A DNA stretch of 64,000 bases from Nitrospirota bacterium (lineage in GTDB: Bacteria; Nitrospirota; Thermodesulfovibrionia; Thermodesulfovibrionales; SM23-35). The stretch covers positions 1 through 64,000 of the forward strand of contig JBFMCL010000013.1 of NCBI GenBank assembly GCA_040754395.1. The letters are read 5' to 3'. The notes under the pieces were generated by a model, which had not been told where the DNA came from, ran no database searches, and worked only from the letters and a program-made list of their open reading frames with translations. Positions 25,387 to 35,697 of the stretch are shown piece by piece. Within the stretch, counting starts at the first letter, position 1. Each line of letters begins with the position of its first letter. A program made the position numbers and the translations under genes.

Positions 25387-28300
25387 ATGCATCGACATTC
25401 AGATTATGTTCCCCTCCACCTGCATACTGAATACAGCCTACTTGACGGAGCGATAAGAATAAAAGAGCTTGTCGATCAGGCGAATGTCTTCAGGATGCCC
25501 GCAGTTGCAATAACTGACCACGGCAATCTTTTCGGTGCGGTAGAATTTTACCGTTATGCCACAAAGGCAGGGATAAAACCAATCATCGGCTGTGAAGTCT
25601 ATATCGCTCCCGGAAGCCGGTTCGAAAAGAGACAGGGGCATGACACGGAGGAGTCCTCGTTTCATCTCATTCTCCTTGCGAAGGACAACAGCGGATACAG
25701 GAATCTCGTTACGCTTGTTACCCGGGCGTATACCGAAGGGTTTTACTACCGACCGAGAATCGACCATGACCTTCTGGCGCAATACAGCGGCGGGCTGATA
25801 GGTCTTACTTCATGCATGAAGGGAGAGATTCCCTATTATGTACAGATGGGCATGATTGATCAGGCAAGGGAAAAGGCGCTTGCGTACAAGCATGTCCTCG
25901 GTCCGGATAACTTTTTTGTTGAGATTCAGGACAACGGCCTGCCCGAGCAGGATGAGCTGAACAGGAAGCTTGTAGAACTTGCAAAGGACCTCCATATCGG
26001 CATTGTGGCTACAAATGACTGCCACTACCTGCGAAGAGATGATGCCAAGGCACATGACATCCTGCTGTGCATTCAGACAGGAAAAACCGTGAATGATGCG
26101 AACCGGCTCCGTTTCAAGTCAGACGGATTCTATTTTAAATCACCTGAAGAAATGAAGCACGCCTTCAGGGACATACCTGAGGCGGTTACCAATACACGTG
26201 CGATCGCGGAGAGGTGCAATGTCGAGTTCAGTCTCGGGAAAAATTTGCTGCCGAAATATGAACTCGAAGACGGTCAGTTGCCGGATTCACTGTTGGGAAA
26301 ACTTGCAGCGGAGGGACTAACGCACCGAATTGGGCATGAGCCGGAACCCCTGTACAGGGAAAGGCTCGCACGAGAACTCGACATTATAAAAAAGATGGAC
26401 TATTCGTCCTACTTTCTCATAGTATGGGACTTTATCAGTTATGCAAAGAAATGGGGGATTCCGGTCGGGCCCGGGAGGGGCTCTGCAGCAGGCAGCCTTG
26501 TCTCGTACTGTCTGGGCATTACGGACATTGATCCCGTCAAATACAATCTGCTTTTCGAGCGTTTTCTCAATCCCGAAAGAATCAGCATGCCGGATATAGA
26601 TGTTGATTTCTGCAAAGACAGGAGGCCGGAGGTTATTGCATATGTTGCGGAAAAATACGGGAAAGATCATGTAGCGCAGATCATTACCTTTGGTACCATG
26701 GCAGCAAAGGGGGCGATACGAGATGTCGGCAGGGCGCTTGATATCCCCTACGGAGATGTAGACAAGATCGCAAAGCTTATACCGAATACGGTGCATATCA
26801 CTATTGAGGAAACCCTGAAAGCTGACCCGCAGCTGAGAACACTTTACGAAACAGACCTCCAGATCAAAGAGCTCCTTGATACCGCAATGCGGCTTGAAGG
26901 GCTGAGCAGACATGCATCCACTCATGCTGCAGGAGTTGTGATATCGCCTGCTCCGCTGACGGATTATACGCCGTTGTACCGGAACCCGGGGGACGGGAGT
27001 GTGATGACACAGTTTGACATGGGGTCTATAGAAAAGATAGGTCTGCTGAAGTTTGATTTCCTCGGTCTGAAGACTCTGACCGTTATCAACGAAACACTCA
27101 AATATATAAGAAACAACGGCAAGGAACTCTCTTTCAGGGATATCCCTTTTGACGACCGGAAGACCTATGAACTGTTAAGTTCAGGCAATACGACGGGCAT
27201 CTTTCAGCTTGAAAGTTCCGGTATGAGGGATCTGCTTGTGAAGATATCGCCCAGCAGGTTTGAAGACCTTATCGCCATTGTTGCCCTGTACAGGCCGGGT
27301 CCCATGGGGAGCGGCATGATCGACGAATTTATCAGAAGGAAAAAAGGCCTGATACCGGTGAAATACGACCTGTCGCAGCTCAAGGAAATCCTGGATGAGA
27401 CATACGGAGTTATCCTGTACCAGGAGCAGGTAATGAGGATCGCCAATAAACTTGCCAGTTTTACCATGGGACAGGCTGATATCCTGAGAAAGGCAATGGG
27501 CAAGAAAAGACCGGAAGAGATGGAAAAGCTGAAAGAAGCCTTTATCCGGGGTGCCAGTGAAGGAGGAATCTCGGAAAAAAAGGCGGTGAAGATTTTCGAC
27601 CTCATGGCGTATTTTGCCGAATACGGCTTCAATAAATCGCATTCTGCTGCCTATGCGTATGTGGCTTACCAGACAGCCTACCTGAAAGCACATTATCCGG
27701 TGGAATTTATGGCAGCTACGCTCAGTGCGGATATGGATACCACCGACAAGATTGTCAAGCTGATAGCAGGATGCAGGGAAATGGGCATCACTATCCTTCC
27801 TCCTGACATTAATCTCTCGGGGAAGGAATTCATGGTGGTGGGAAATTCGATACGGTTCGGTCTCGAGGCAGTGAAAGGCGTAGGGGCGTCGGCCATCGAG
27901 ATAATAATTGATACGAGAAGCAGAGACGGACTCTTCACCTCTGTTTCAGAATTCATGGGAAGGGTCGATCAGCGCAGGGTGAACAAAAAGGTGATCGAGA
28001 GTCTTATTAAGGCAGGCGCCTTTGATTCCCTTGGAACTACAAGATTGCAGGCGATGAACGTCATGAGTGCCGCGCTTAACGGAAGTTCGAGAGGGCATGC
28101 TGCGAGGGCGGCAGGCCAGCAGAGTATCTTCGGTGACTTTTCCGATGAGGAACCGGCTGTCACCGGGGAATGGAGTAAAGAGGAACTTCTGAAGGCTGAG
28201 AAAGAGGCGCTGGGTTTCTATATAACGGGGCATCCCTTAACGAGATACCGGAGGCAGCTCGAAAAGCTTGGCACAATCAGCATAGCGGAACTTGACGAAA

Positions 28301-28806
28301 TTGAGGAGGATCAGGAAGTCAGAATAGGCGGAATCATAACGAATATCAAAAAAGTTCAGACCAAGTCAAAAGCCGGGATAATGGCCTATTGTTCCCTTGA
28401 AGATCCTACAGGAAAGGTTGAAATCATCGTTTTCCCTGACCTTTACAGAAGCAGCATTAATACTCTGCAAAAAGACATGCCGATAGTGATCAGGGGGACC
28501 CTCGACAAAACCGAAAAAGGGATGAAAATCGTATCCAGAGAAATTTCCGGTCTGGACGAGCTTGATGCACGATCGGGCGGCAAGGCAGAGATTACCCTGA
28601 AGATTCCCGAAGGGCAGTGTCCGAATCTTCAGATGCTGAGGTCGGTTCTGCTTTCGGGGGACAGCGGGAGATATCCCCTTTATTTCAGGATATGCCATCG
28701 CAATACCGAAACTCTCATAGCGACAGGGATAAAAATATCTGATGACAGCAGGCTGGTCAGCAGAATAGAAGAAATATCCGGCAAAGGGACGGTCATCTTT
28801 CAATGA
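25387..28806 (+). CDS. dnaE: DNA polymerase III alpha subunit
   Basis: The 1139-residue replicative polymerase. An N-terminal PHP domain ([17 protein letters not shown]) is followed by the palm with [21 protein letters not shown] and catalytic PDIDVDFC. Helix-hairpin-helix motifs lie near 830-860 and an OB domain at about 970-1060 ([18 protein letters not shown]). Length is normal for DnaE1. The 3' end overlaps accA by 4 bp (ATGA), so the two are translationally coupled. Leaderless start; see the promoter. Confidence 0.97.
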   Translation: MHRHSDYVPLHLHTEYSLLDGAIRIKELVDQANVFRMPAVAITDHGNLFGAVEFYRYATKAGIKPIIGCEVYIAPGSRFEKRQGHDTEESSFHLILLAKDNSGYRNLVTLVTRAYTEGFYYRPRIDHDLLAQYSGGLIGLTSCMKGEIPYYVQMGMIDQAREKALAYKHVLGPDNFFVEIQDNGLPEQDELNRKLVELAKDLHIGIVATNDCHYLRRDDAKAHDILLCIQTGKTVNDANRLRFKSDGFYFKSPEEMKHAFRDIPEAVTNTRAIAERCNVEFSLGKNLLPKYELEDGQLPDSLLGKLAAEGLTHRIGHEPEPLYRERLARELDIIKKMDYSSYFLIVWDFISYAKKWGIPVGPGRGSAAGSLVSYCLGITDIDPVKYNLLFERFLNPERISMPDIDVDFCKDRRPEVIAYVAEKYGKDHVAQIITFGTMAAKGAIRDVGRALDIPYGDVDKIAKLIPNTVHITIEETLKADPQLRTLYETDLQIKELLDTAMRLEGLSRHASTHAAGVVISPAPLTDYTPLYRNPGDGSVMTQFDMGSIEKIGLLKFDFLGLKTLTVINETLKYIRNNGKELSFRDIPFDDRKTYELLSSGNTTGIFQLESSGMRDLLVKISPSRFEDLIAIVALYRPGPMGSGMIDEFIRRKKGLIPVKYDLSQLKEILDETYGVILYQEQVMRIANKLASFTMGQADILRKAMGKKRPEEMEKLKEAFIRGASEGGISEKKAVKIFDLMAYFAEYGFNKSHSAAYAYVAYQTAYLKAHYPVEFMAATLSADMDTTDKIVKLIAGCREMGITILPPDINLSGKEFMVVGNSIRFGLEAVKGVGASAIEIIIDTRSRDGLFTSVSEFMGRVDQRRVNKKVIESLIKAGAFDSLGTTRLQAMNVMSAALNGSSRGHAARAAGQQSIFGDFSDEEPAVTGEWSKEELLKAEKEALGFYITGHPLTRYRRQLEKLGTISIAELDEIEEDQEVRIGGIITNIKKVQTKSKAGIMAYCSLEDPTGKVEIIVFPDLYRSSINTLQKDMPIVIRGTLDKTEKGMKIVSREISGLDELDARSGGKAEITLKIPEGQCPNLQMLRSVLLSGDSGRYPLYFRICHRNTETLIATGIKISDDSRLVSRIEEISGKGTVIFQ

Positions 28807-29783
28807 TCCGGTACTATCTGGAATTCGAGCGGCAAATTGAGGATCTGGAACTGAAGATAGAGGAACTCAGGCGACTGTCCGATGGAAAAGACATTGATAT
28901 TTCGAGTGAAATCAAAAAACTCGAAAAAAAGGTGAGAGACCTTCGGTCAGAGATATTTTCTTCTCTGACACCCTGGCAAAAGACGCTTCTGGCACGGCAT
29001 CCAGACAGGCCATATACGCTCGATTATATCAATATGATGACCAGCGACTTTATCGAGTTGCACGGTGACAGAAGGTTTTCTGACGACCCGGCAATAGTTG
29101 CAGGGATCGCAAAGTTAACCGATATCCCTGTCGTTCTTGTAGGGCATCAGAAAGGACGCGGAACAAACGAACGGATATTCCGCAATTTCGGGCAGCCGCA
29201 TCCGGAGGGATACCGCAAGGCTCTCCGTGTGCTCAAACTTGCGGAAAGATTCAAAAGGCCGGTTGTTACGTTTATTGATACCCCGGGAGCATATCCAGGA
29301 ATCGGTGCAGAAGAGCGTGGTCAGGCTGAAGCTATTGCCGTGAATCTCATGGAGATGTCGAGGCTCAGAACGCCCATCATCGCAGTAGTGATCGGGGAGG
29401 GAGGCAGTGGAGGGGCGCTCGCCCTAAGTGTTGCCGACAGACTCTTTATGCTGGAGCACGCGACCTACTCCGTTATTTCGCCGGAAGGCTGTGCAGCCAT
29501 TCTCTGGAAAAGGAACGGAGACCTTGGGCCGGAGGATTTTTCTAAGGCCGCGGATGCGCTTAAACTGACTGCACAGGACTTGTTGAACTTTAAGATCATA
29601 GACGGAATTATCCCTGAGCCACTCGGAGGAGCGCACAGGGACCCTGAAGGGACAGCGAAGAGCATTTCTGAGTATATCATCGCTGCTGTTGAGGAACTGA
29701 AAACAAAAACTCCGGGAAAGCTTCTTGAGGAGAGATACCGGAGGTTCAGAAAAATAGGAAGTTTCTTGGAAGAGACCGGTTAG
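28803..29783 (+). CDS. accA: Acetyl-CoA carboxylase carboxyltransferase alpha subunit
   Basis: A 326-residue subunit that, with AccD, moves the carboxyl group from biotin to acetyl-CoA, the first step of fatty acid synthesis. Motifs: [55 protein letters not shown] and [12 protein letters not shown]-terminal coiled coil present (residues 5-60). accD lies separately at 52.4-53.2 kb. The dnaE-accA pairing recurs in other bacteria. Confidence 0.97.
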   Translation: MIRYYLEFERQIEDLELKIEELRRLSDGKDIDISSEIKKLEKKVRDLRSEIFSSLTPWQKTLLARHPDRPYTLDYINMMTSDFIELHGDRRFSDDPAIVAGIAKLTDIPVVLVGHQKGRGTNERIFRNFGQPHPEGYRKALRVLKLAERFKRPVVTFIDTPGAYPGIGAEERGQAEAIAVNLMEMSRLRTPIIAVVIGEGGSGGALALSVADRLFMLEHATYSVISPEGCAAILWKRNGDLGPEDFSKAADALKLTAQDLLNFKIIDGIIPEPLGGAHRDPEGTAKSISEYIIAAVEELKTKTPGKLLEERYRRFRKIGSFLEETG

Positions 29784-29855
29784 CCGTTCATCTGCGATAA
29801 TCCGCCAACACCCCGCATCTTGTAGTATCTGCCCGACGCAAAAAGTTAAAAAAAG

Positions 29856-29925
29856 TTGACAAGAAAAATATAGCATATGCTATAGTAAACTATTGCGATT
29901 TTCAAGCGTATATGCTTGAAAGCAT
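29856..29925 (+). promoter_or_regulatory. Promoter and palindromic operator region upstream of tusA-GGDEF
   Basis: TTGACA (29856-29861) and TATAGT (29881-29886) are 19 nt apart. A perfect 16-bp palindrome TATAGCATATGCTATA (29869-29884) fills the spacer and covers the -10, a classic repressor position. Downstream, TTCAAGC (29901-29907) pairs with GCTTGAA (29914-29920), and ATGCTT (29912-29917) pairs with AAGCAT (29920-29925). These two hairpins share bases and cannot form together. Confidence 0.55.
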
Positions 29926-29984
29926 GCGACGTACATGTATAACCCTCTAATACTAAACAAAATTTATGCTGTTGAGGTGGAGAG

Positions 29985-30218
29985 ATGCAAAAAATGTCGT
30001 TGGTTGTTCTGGATACCATCGGTCTCAAGTGTCCACAGCCAGTCTTGAAGGTTGCTGCAAAATCGCCGGAGATACGGGCCGGAGAAGTTCTTGAGGTGAT
30101 AGGTGACTGTCCTACATTTGAAAGAGATATCCGTGCGTGGTGCAAGAGATTGAAAAAGACCTTGCTGTCGATCAATGATGAAGGGGCGGGCAGAATCAGA
30201 TGCCAGATCCAGTTTTGA
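29985..30218 (+). CDS. TusA/SirA-family sulfur-transfer protein
   Basis: A 77-residue protein with the family signature LDTIGLKCPQPVLKV; the Cys of CPxP accepts and passes sulfane sulfur. CPTFERDIRAWCKR is also typical. Ribosome site GAGGTGGAG is close to the ATG. The 3' end overlaps the GGDEF gene by 19 bp. TusA-like proteins act in tRNA thiolation, molybdenum cofactor assembly or dissimilatory sulfur metabolism. No sulfur oxidation genes are adjacent, so the role is open. Confidence 0.88.
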   Translation: MQKMSLVVLDTIGLKCPQPVLKVAAKSPEIRAGEVLEVIGDCPTFERDIRAWCKRLKKTLLSINDEGAGRIRCQIQF

Positions 30219-32131
30219 AACCCAGAAGGAAAAAGATACCGGATAAGGTGCTGTGCTGGGAATTCTTTCACTGTAATAAAACGGCATGCCCTGTCTATTT
30301 GACCGGAAATTTGAAATGCTGGCTGATCAGCGAGACTCTTTGCCGCGAGAGGACGCAGGGCAAGTTTCTTGAGAAGATAGAACTGTGCCTCGGCTGCAGG
30401 GTCTTTCATATGAATATGGATGTCCCTTCAATGAAAGAGACGATTAAAGTGGTAAGCAGGCAGTTCAGGCATTTCAGAAGGATGGTAGAGGAAAGAGACA
30501 AAGAACTCGAAAATATGAGCCTGGAGATGGCATTGGGATTATCGGAAGTCTTTGAAGCATTAAAAAAGATTTCCTCAGGAGACCCCTCGGTCAGAATGCA
30601 CGATAATTCAGGGATAGAATTAATTTCAAAACTGAAACGCATGGTCAATATGACTGCCGGAGAAATCGGAGAGATTGTCGATCTCTCACACGAGTTTGCC
30701 ATAGGTCTTGCAGAGCATTTCGAAGTGCTGCACAGGGTATCGCGGGGGGATTTGGAGACGAGGGTATCTGGCGGTTCAAAGGTGGAACTCCTTGAATCTC
30801 TCAAGGAAGTGACGAATGAGACTATTGAAAATATTTCACGGGAGATAGGAAAACGGGTCAGGGCGGAGAAAAGTCTGCAGCAGGAGAAGGGTATTATTGA
30901 CTCGGCAATCAACAGCATGCCATGCATCTTTTGCCTTATGGACGGGATCCTCCGGCTGGTACGGTGGAACAGAAACTTTGAATCAGTGACCGGCTATTCA
31001 GCGGAGGAGATGCGAAAGATGCAGCCCGTGGATTTTGTTGATAAGGACGATAAAAAAGAGGTCGAGGAGAAACTCCGGGAGGTTGCTGTCAAAGGACAGA
31101 CCACTGCCGAGATATATTTATTGGCAAAAGACGGCGTCAGGATCCCCTATATGTTAACGTTTCTCCGGTTTTCCTCCGGCGCAATGAATTACTTTGTCAT
31201 GATAGGAATTGATATAACCGACAAAAAACTCACTGAAAACATGCTGAGGGAAAAGGAAGGCCGTGAGTCCCTCATTCTCAGTTCCCTCCCGATCGCATTT
31301 TATACCATGCAGCCTCCGGCTTTTTTCGGTACGATATGGGTGAGTGCACAGATAGACCGTATTACGGGTTTTCTCCCTGAAGCCTTTGTGAAAGATCCCT
31401 TGTTGCGGCTTTCGAGGATCCATCCCGATGACCGTGAGAGGGTTATAAAGAAATTTCAGTCAATAGGTGATGAGGGGAACGTTATTATCGAGTATCGCTG
31501 GCAATGTGCGGATGGATCATATAACTGGTTTTGCGACCAGGCAGGCCTGATCCTGGATGATAAGGGAAGGCCGCGTGAAATTGTCGGTGCCCTCGTCGAT
31601 ATAACAGAGCGCAAACATACAGAGGAAGCACTGCGTATTTTGTCTCTCGCGGATGAACTGACCCACCTGTACAACCGCAGGGGGTTTTTTACCTTTGCAG
31701 ACCAGCAGCTGAAGATCGCAAACAGGATGAAGAAAAAGATACTGCTTCTTTTTGCAGACCTGGACGACCTTAAATGGATCAACGATAACTTTGGTCACCA
31801 TGAAGGCGACCATGCACTGACAGAATTTGCCGGCATTCTCAGAAAAACCTTTCGCGAATCGGACTTTATTGCCCGTATCGGAGGCGATGAGTTTGTCGTA
31901 CTTGCGGTTGAGACAGAGGACGCAAATGCAGAGACCCTTACCGCACGGCTGGTGGATAGTCTCAGGACATACAATCAGAACAGAACGCATGACTATCCCC
32001 TCTCTGTCAGCATCGGTGTATCCCGGTATGATCCCGAAGCCCCATGTTCTATTAAAGAACTCCTTGCGAAAGCTGACCGGCTCATGTACAAGCAGAAGAA
32101 AGAAAAAGCAAACTTTGCCGGTACAGATTAG
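30200..32131 (+). CDS. Two-CW / PAS-PAS diguanylate cyclase
   Basis: A 643-residue signalling protein. The N-terminus is a Cys-rich metal-binding 'two-CW' type module (CWEFFHCNKTACPVY, LKCWLISETLC, CLGC; about residues 19-67). A coiled-coil/HAMP-like part (90-225), two PAS domains (about 240-350 and 365-470) and a GGDEF domain (485-640) follow. The active motif GGDEF and the upstream DELTHLYNRRGF are intact, so it should make cyclic di-GMP. The start lies inside tusA (19-bp overlap), linking second-messenger output to a sulfur carrier. No membrane segments. Confidence 0.9.
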   Translation: MPDPVLKPRRKKIPDKVLCWEFFHCNKTACPVYLTGNLKCWLISETLCRERTQGKFLEKIELCLGCRVFHMNMDVPSMKETIKVVSRQFRHFRRMVEERDKELENMSLEMALGLSEVFEALKKISSGDPSVRMHDNSGIELISKLKRMVNMTAGEIGEIVDLSHEFAIGLAEHFEVLHRVSRGDLETRVSGGSKVELLESLKEVTNETIENISREIGKRVRAEKSLQQEKGIIDSAINSMPCIFCLMDGILRLVRWNRNFESVTGYSAEEMRKMQPVDFVDKDDKKEVEEKLREVAVKGQTTAEIYLLAKDGVRIPYMLTFLRFSSGAMNYFVMIGIDITDKKLTENMLREKEGRESLILSSLPIAFYTMQPPAFFGTIWVSAQIDRITGFLPEAFVKDPLLRLSRIHPDDRERVIKKFQSIGDEGNVIIEYRWQCADGSYNWFCDQAGLILDDKGRPREIVGALVDITERKHTEEALRILSLADELTHLYNRRGFFTFADQQLKIANRMKKKILLLFADLDDLKWINDNFGHHEGDHALTEFAGILRKTFRESDFIARIGGDEFVVLAVETEDANAETLTARLVDSLRTYNQNRTHDYPLSVSIGVSRYDPEAPCSIKELLAKADRLMYKQKKEKANFAGTD

Positions 32132-32191
32132 TTAAGATAGTAGCAAGGCTCCCAGACGGGAAAATTGGTTATGGCTCAAGGGTATCAATAA

Positions 32192-33976
32192 ATGCGTACA
32201 GATCTTTCCGGTGTCCCCCACAAACCTGGCGTGTATATGTTCAGGAATGAACGCCAGAAGGTTCTCTACGTTGGAAAGGCAAAAAATCTCAGAAAACGTC
32301 TCCGCAGTTATTTCCAGAAAACCCCTGCACGTGATTCGCGGAAGAATTCTATGATGCAGGAGGTTCGCGACCTCAGCTATATAGTTACCGGGAATGAGCT
32401 CGAGGCATTTATTCTTGAAGCGAATCTCATCAAGCAGCATAAACCCAGGTTTAACATAATTCTGAGGGATGACAAAAACTATCCTTATCTGAAGCTGACC
32501 GTCAATGAAAAGTGGCCGAGGCTTGAGGTTGTAAGAAAAATAGCCCGTGACGGGGCACTGTATTTCGGCCCATATATACCGGCAGGCTCAATGTGGGAAA
32601 CACTTTCCTTCATCAGGAGGAATTTTCAGATAAGGGATTGTCGTTTTCCGCTTGATAAGCCGATGAGGCCATGCATCCAGCACCAGATGGGAAGATGTCA
32701 TGCACCCTGTACGGGAAATATCAGCGAAGAGGAGTATGCAAAACTCACGGAAGAGGTAAAACTTTTCCTGAGAGGAGAAAAAAAGGATCTGGTTGACGGG
32801 CTCAGACAGAGGATGACCAGACTCGCAGAAGAACAGAACTTCGAAGAGGCTGCAAAAATAAGGGACAGGATACGTGCGATCGAAAAGGCATGGGAAACGC
32901 AGAAGATTGTTGCTCCGGAACTTGGGGATATGGACGTGATAGGACATTACCGTGAAGGCGGCGATGTATCGTTTAACGTCTTTATTATAAGGAACGGTAT
33001 CATGATCGGATCAAGGGAGTTTTTTTTGAAGGGCACTGAGGATTTTTCGGAAAAAGAGATTATGCGTACCTTTCTCATGCAGTTCTATGCGAAAGAAATG
33101 ATCCCTCCGCCGGAAATCGTGACACGCGTCATCCCGGCTGAATCAAAATCACTTGCTGCATGGCTGAGCCAGCGCAGAGGAATGAAGGTCAGGATAACCT
33201 CTCCGGGGTACGGAAAGAAAAAAAAGCTTGTCGGAATGTCTTCCGATAATGCGGGTTTTATGCACAAGGCAAGGCAGGAAAAAAACACAGAAGCAGTACT
33301 GCATGATCTTGCGGGGAGACTTGGGATTTCGGAAACCCCTGACGATATCGGGGCGTTCGATGTATCGAACATTTCAGGGGATGAAGCTGTGGGAGCATAT
33401 GTTGTATGGTCAGGAGGGGATTTCCAGAAAGAGAGATACCGGAAGCTGAAGATAAAAACAGTCAGGGGAATTGATGACTATGCGATGATGGAAGAAATCA
33501 TCGGGAGAATCACGGACAACCTGAAAGGCGATCTGCCCGACATGATTCTTGTTGACGGGGGAAAAGGACACCTCGAAGTTGCCAGAAGGGTTCTCAGCAG
33601 ATATGCCCCTTCCCGGAACAAGGCGGCAGAAATGGTTGCCGTAGCCAAAAACCCCGACAGGGCGTACCTTGCAGGATATGATGAACCGGTCAGTCTCGAG
33701 GATGGGAAACCGTCATCTCTTCTCCTGAAGAGCATTCGTGATGAGGCGCACAGATTTGCTGTCGGTTTTCACAGAAAACTGAGGGAGAAAGGGCTTCTGC
33801 AATCCCCGCTTGAAAAGATACGGGGAATCGGCAGCAAGCGGAGGCTTGAACTTTTAAGGGTTTTTGGTAGTATAGAAGGTATCAGGCAGGCTTCTGCTGA
33901 AGACATCGCAAAGCTGAGGGGTTTTCACCAAAAACTTGCAGAGGACCTTCTGGATGAATTGAGAAGGAGAAGATGA
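32192..33976 (+). CDS. uvrC: Excinuclease ABC subunit C
   Basis: A 594-residue nuclease making both incisions in nucleotide excision repair. GIY-YIG domain at the N-terminus (GVYMFRNERQKVLYVGKAKN), UVR motif near 205-240 (LAEEQNFEEAAKIRDRI), C-terminal RNase H-like domain (GAFDVSNISGDEAVGAYV, DMILVDGGKGHLEVA), and tandem helix-hairpin-helix at 550-590. Full length. It overlaps the next gene by 4 bp. Confidence 0.96.
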   Translation: MRTDLSGVPHKPGVYMFRNERQKVLYVGKAKNLRKRLRSYFQKTPARDSRKNSMMQEVRDLSYIVTGNELEAFILEANLIKQHKPRFNIILRDDKNYPYLKLTVNEKWPRLEVVRKIARDGALYFGPYIPAGSMWETLSFIRRNFQIRDCRFPLDKPMRPCIQHQMGRCHAPCTGNISEEEYAKLTEEVKLFLRGEKKDLVDGLRQRMTRLAEEQNFEEAAKIRDRIRAIEKAWETQKIVAPELGDMDVIGHYREGGDVSFNVFIIRNGIMIGSREFFLKGTEDFSEKEIMRTFLMQFYAKEMIPPPEIVTRVIPAESKSLAAWLSQRRGMKVRITSPGYGKKKKLVGMSSDNAGFMHKARQEKNTEAVLHDLAGRLGISETPDDIGAFDVSNISGDEAVGAYVVWSGGDFQKERYRKLKIKTVRGIDDYAMMEEIIGRITDNLKGDLPDMILVDGGKGHLEVARRVLSRYAPSRNKAAEMVAVAKNPDRAYLAGYDEPVSLEDGKPSSLLLKSIRDEAHRFAVGFHRKLREKGLLQSPLEKIRGIGSKRRLELLRVFGSIEGIRQASAEDIAKLRGFHQKLAEDLLDELRRRR

Positions 33977-34548
33977 AAAAAACTGCAGTACTTGTTTTGC
34001 TCTTTCTGCTGGTTCCGGCATATCCAGTATCAGCGTATACCGTATATCTCAATAACGGATCGGTAATCACGGGTGTCAGCTCATATGCAGAGCAGGGAGA
34101 AAAGGTCATCATTAATTTTGATGCAGGTTCCGTAACGATCCTGAAAGGGGATATCGCAAGAATCGAAGGAAAGGAACTGACCGGAAAGATTACCGGTGTA
34201 GACGAGGAGCCGGAAAAACTGCAGCAAAGGGAGACCGATGAACGCACGGGAACATCATATCAAAGACCTCAGTCAGTGGATGAAAAAAGTGCAAAAAAAA
34301 ACACTCTGCTGAATAAACTGGATTCGGTTATCAATGATATAAAGGCTGTAAACGAGGAGGAGTCAAAGCTGGTTGCAGAGATAAACGAACGGCAGGGAAA
34401 GTCGTCCATTTATAATATCATTCAGCTCAAGCAGATGGAAAAGGATCTGGAACCGCTCTGGAGAAACCTTCGGGATGTGCAGCAGAAGAAATCAGAACTT
34501 GTGCAGAGGAGATACGACATCGAAGCTGAACTTAACTCGCTCCAGTAG
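33973..34548 (+). CDS. Exported coiled-coil protein of unknown function
   Basis: A 191-residue protein with a signal peptide (residues 1-21, PVSAY) followed by a short beta-rich segment (YTVYLNNGSVITGV, VTILKGDIARIEG) like those of LPS- or surface-associated small domains. A coiled coil covers about 105-190. Translation is coupled to uvrC by an ATGA overlap. No named family is recognised. Its role may be structural in the periplasm. Confidence 0.7.
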   Translation: MKKTAVLVLLFLLVPAYPVSAYTVYLNNGSVITGVSSYAEQGEKVIINFDAGSVTILKGDIARIEGKELTGKITGVDEEPEKLQQRETDERTGTSYQRPQSVDEKSAKKNTLLNKLDSVINDIKAVNEEESKLVAEINERQGKSSIYNIIQLKQMEKDLEPLWRNLRDVQQKKSELVQRRYDIEAELNSLQ

Positions 34549-34707
34549 ACACTGCCTGCTTTCAGGGCAGGACATGACAACAGGTATACCGAAAAGCTCG
34601 TGAGACTTGCGCATTTCCGGAGCAGGGAATGCGGGACCTTTCCACGTGCTGTGCATGCCTGATGATACGGGTGCATCGATCCGTGAAAGGCTTTTTTCAG
34701 GAGGATT

Positions 34708-35640
34708 ATGAATATTTATATTTCTGGCTCACTCGCGTATGACAGGATCATGAATTTCCCCGGAAAATTTTCTGATTACATTCTTCCGGACAAGATTCAC
34801 ATCCTTAACGTCTGTTTCAACGTCAACGGGATGTCAGAAAAATTCGGTGGGACCGCAGGAAATGTCGCCTACTCGTTGAGCCTCATGGAGGAGAAGCCCC
34901 GCGTGATTGCAACAATCGGAAAGGATTACCGGAATTATTTTGAATGGTTGAAAGAAAACAATATTCCTCTTGACGGGATAAAGATCATTGAAGAAGAGTT
35001 TACTGCAGGAGCATATATTACGACTGATATGTCAGACAATCAGATCACGGGTTTCAATCCCGGAGCCATGAAGTACCCTTCTGGGTACCGCTTCAACAAT
35101 GTGGATTCCGGTGACAGTGTAGTCCTGATAGCTCCCGGCAATCTTCAGGACATGACCGGGTATGCAGAGGTCTGCAGGCAAAAGGGAATCGCCTTCATCT
35201 GCGACCCCGGACAATCACTCTCGAAGTGGGAAGGACAGGCTCTCAGGGATTGGCTGGACGGATCGATGATGCTGATATCGAATGATTATGAGCTGGAAGT
35301 GATAATGAAAATAACCGGACTGGACAAGAAAGCGCTTCTGGGTCTTGCCGGAATAATAATCACCACCCTTGGAGAAAAAGGTTCGCTCATTAGCACCGGC
35401 AACTATGATGAAGCAGTTCCTGCTGTGCGGGTTACAGAGGTTGTTGACCCGACCGGAGCAGGGGACGCATACCGGGCAGGACTTATAAAAGGGATTGCGT
35501 TGAAAAAGGATATCGCTGTTTCGGCACGGATGGGAGCTGTGGCAGCTACATATGCGATAGAGAAATACGGCACCCAGGAACATCGTTTTACCTGCGATGA
35601 TTTCATCGGAAGATACAGGAGCAATTTCGGAGAGCTCTAA
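34708..35640 (+). CDS. PfkB-family carbohydrate/nucleoside kinase (adenosine kinase-like)
   Basis: A 310-residue kinase. FGGTAGNVAYSLSLM is the substrate-side glycine motif and DPTGAGDAYRAGL contains the catalytic Asp and anion hole. The compact form and N-terminus MNIYISGSLAYDRIMNFPG resemble bacterial adenosine/ribokinase-like PfkB members. Ribosome site AGGAGG is 5 nt before the ATG. Substrate (adenosine, ribose or another sugar) cannot be settled. The upstream 159 nt hold no gene. Confidence 0.85.
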   Translation: MNIYISGSLAYDRIMNFPGKFSDYILPDKIHILNVCFNVNGMSEKFGGTAGNVAYSLSLMEEKPRVIATIGKDYRNYFEWLKENNIPLDGIKIIEEEFTAGAYITTDMSDNQITGFNPGAMKYPSGYRFNNVDSGDSVVLIAPGNLQDMTGYAEVCRQKGIAFICDPGQSLSKWEGQALRDWLDGSMMLISNDYELEVIMKITGLDKKALLGLAGIIITTLGEKGSLISTGNYDEAVPAVRVTEVVDPTGAGDAYRAGLIKGIALKKDIAVSARMGAVAATYAIEKYGTQEHRFTCDDFIGRYRSNFGEL

Positions 35641-35697
35641 CAGGAGTTTATCTTTTCTGTCAACTATACTGGGAAGTAATTCTCAAGAGATGTCACT

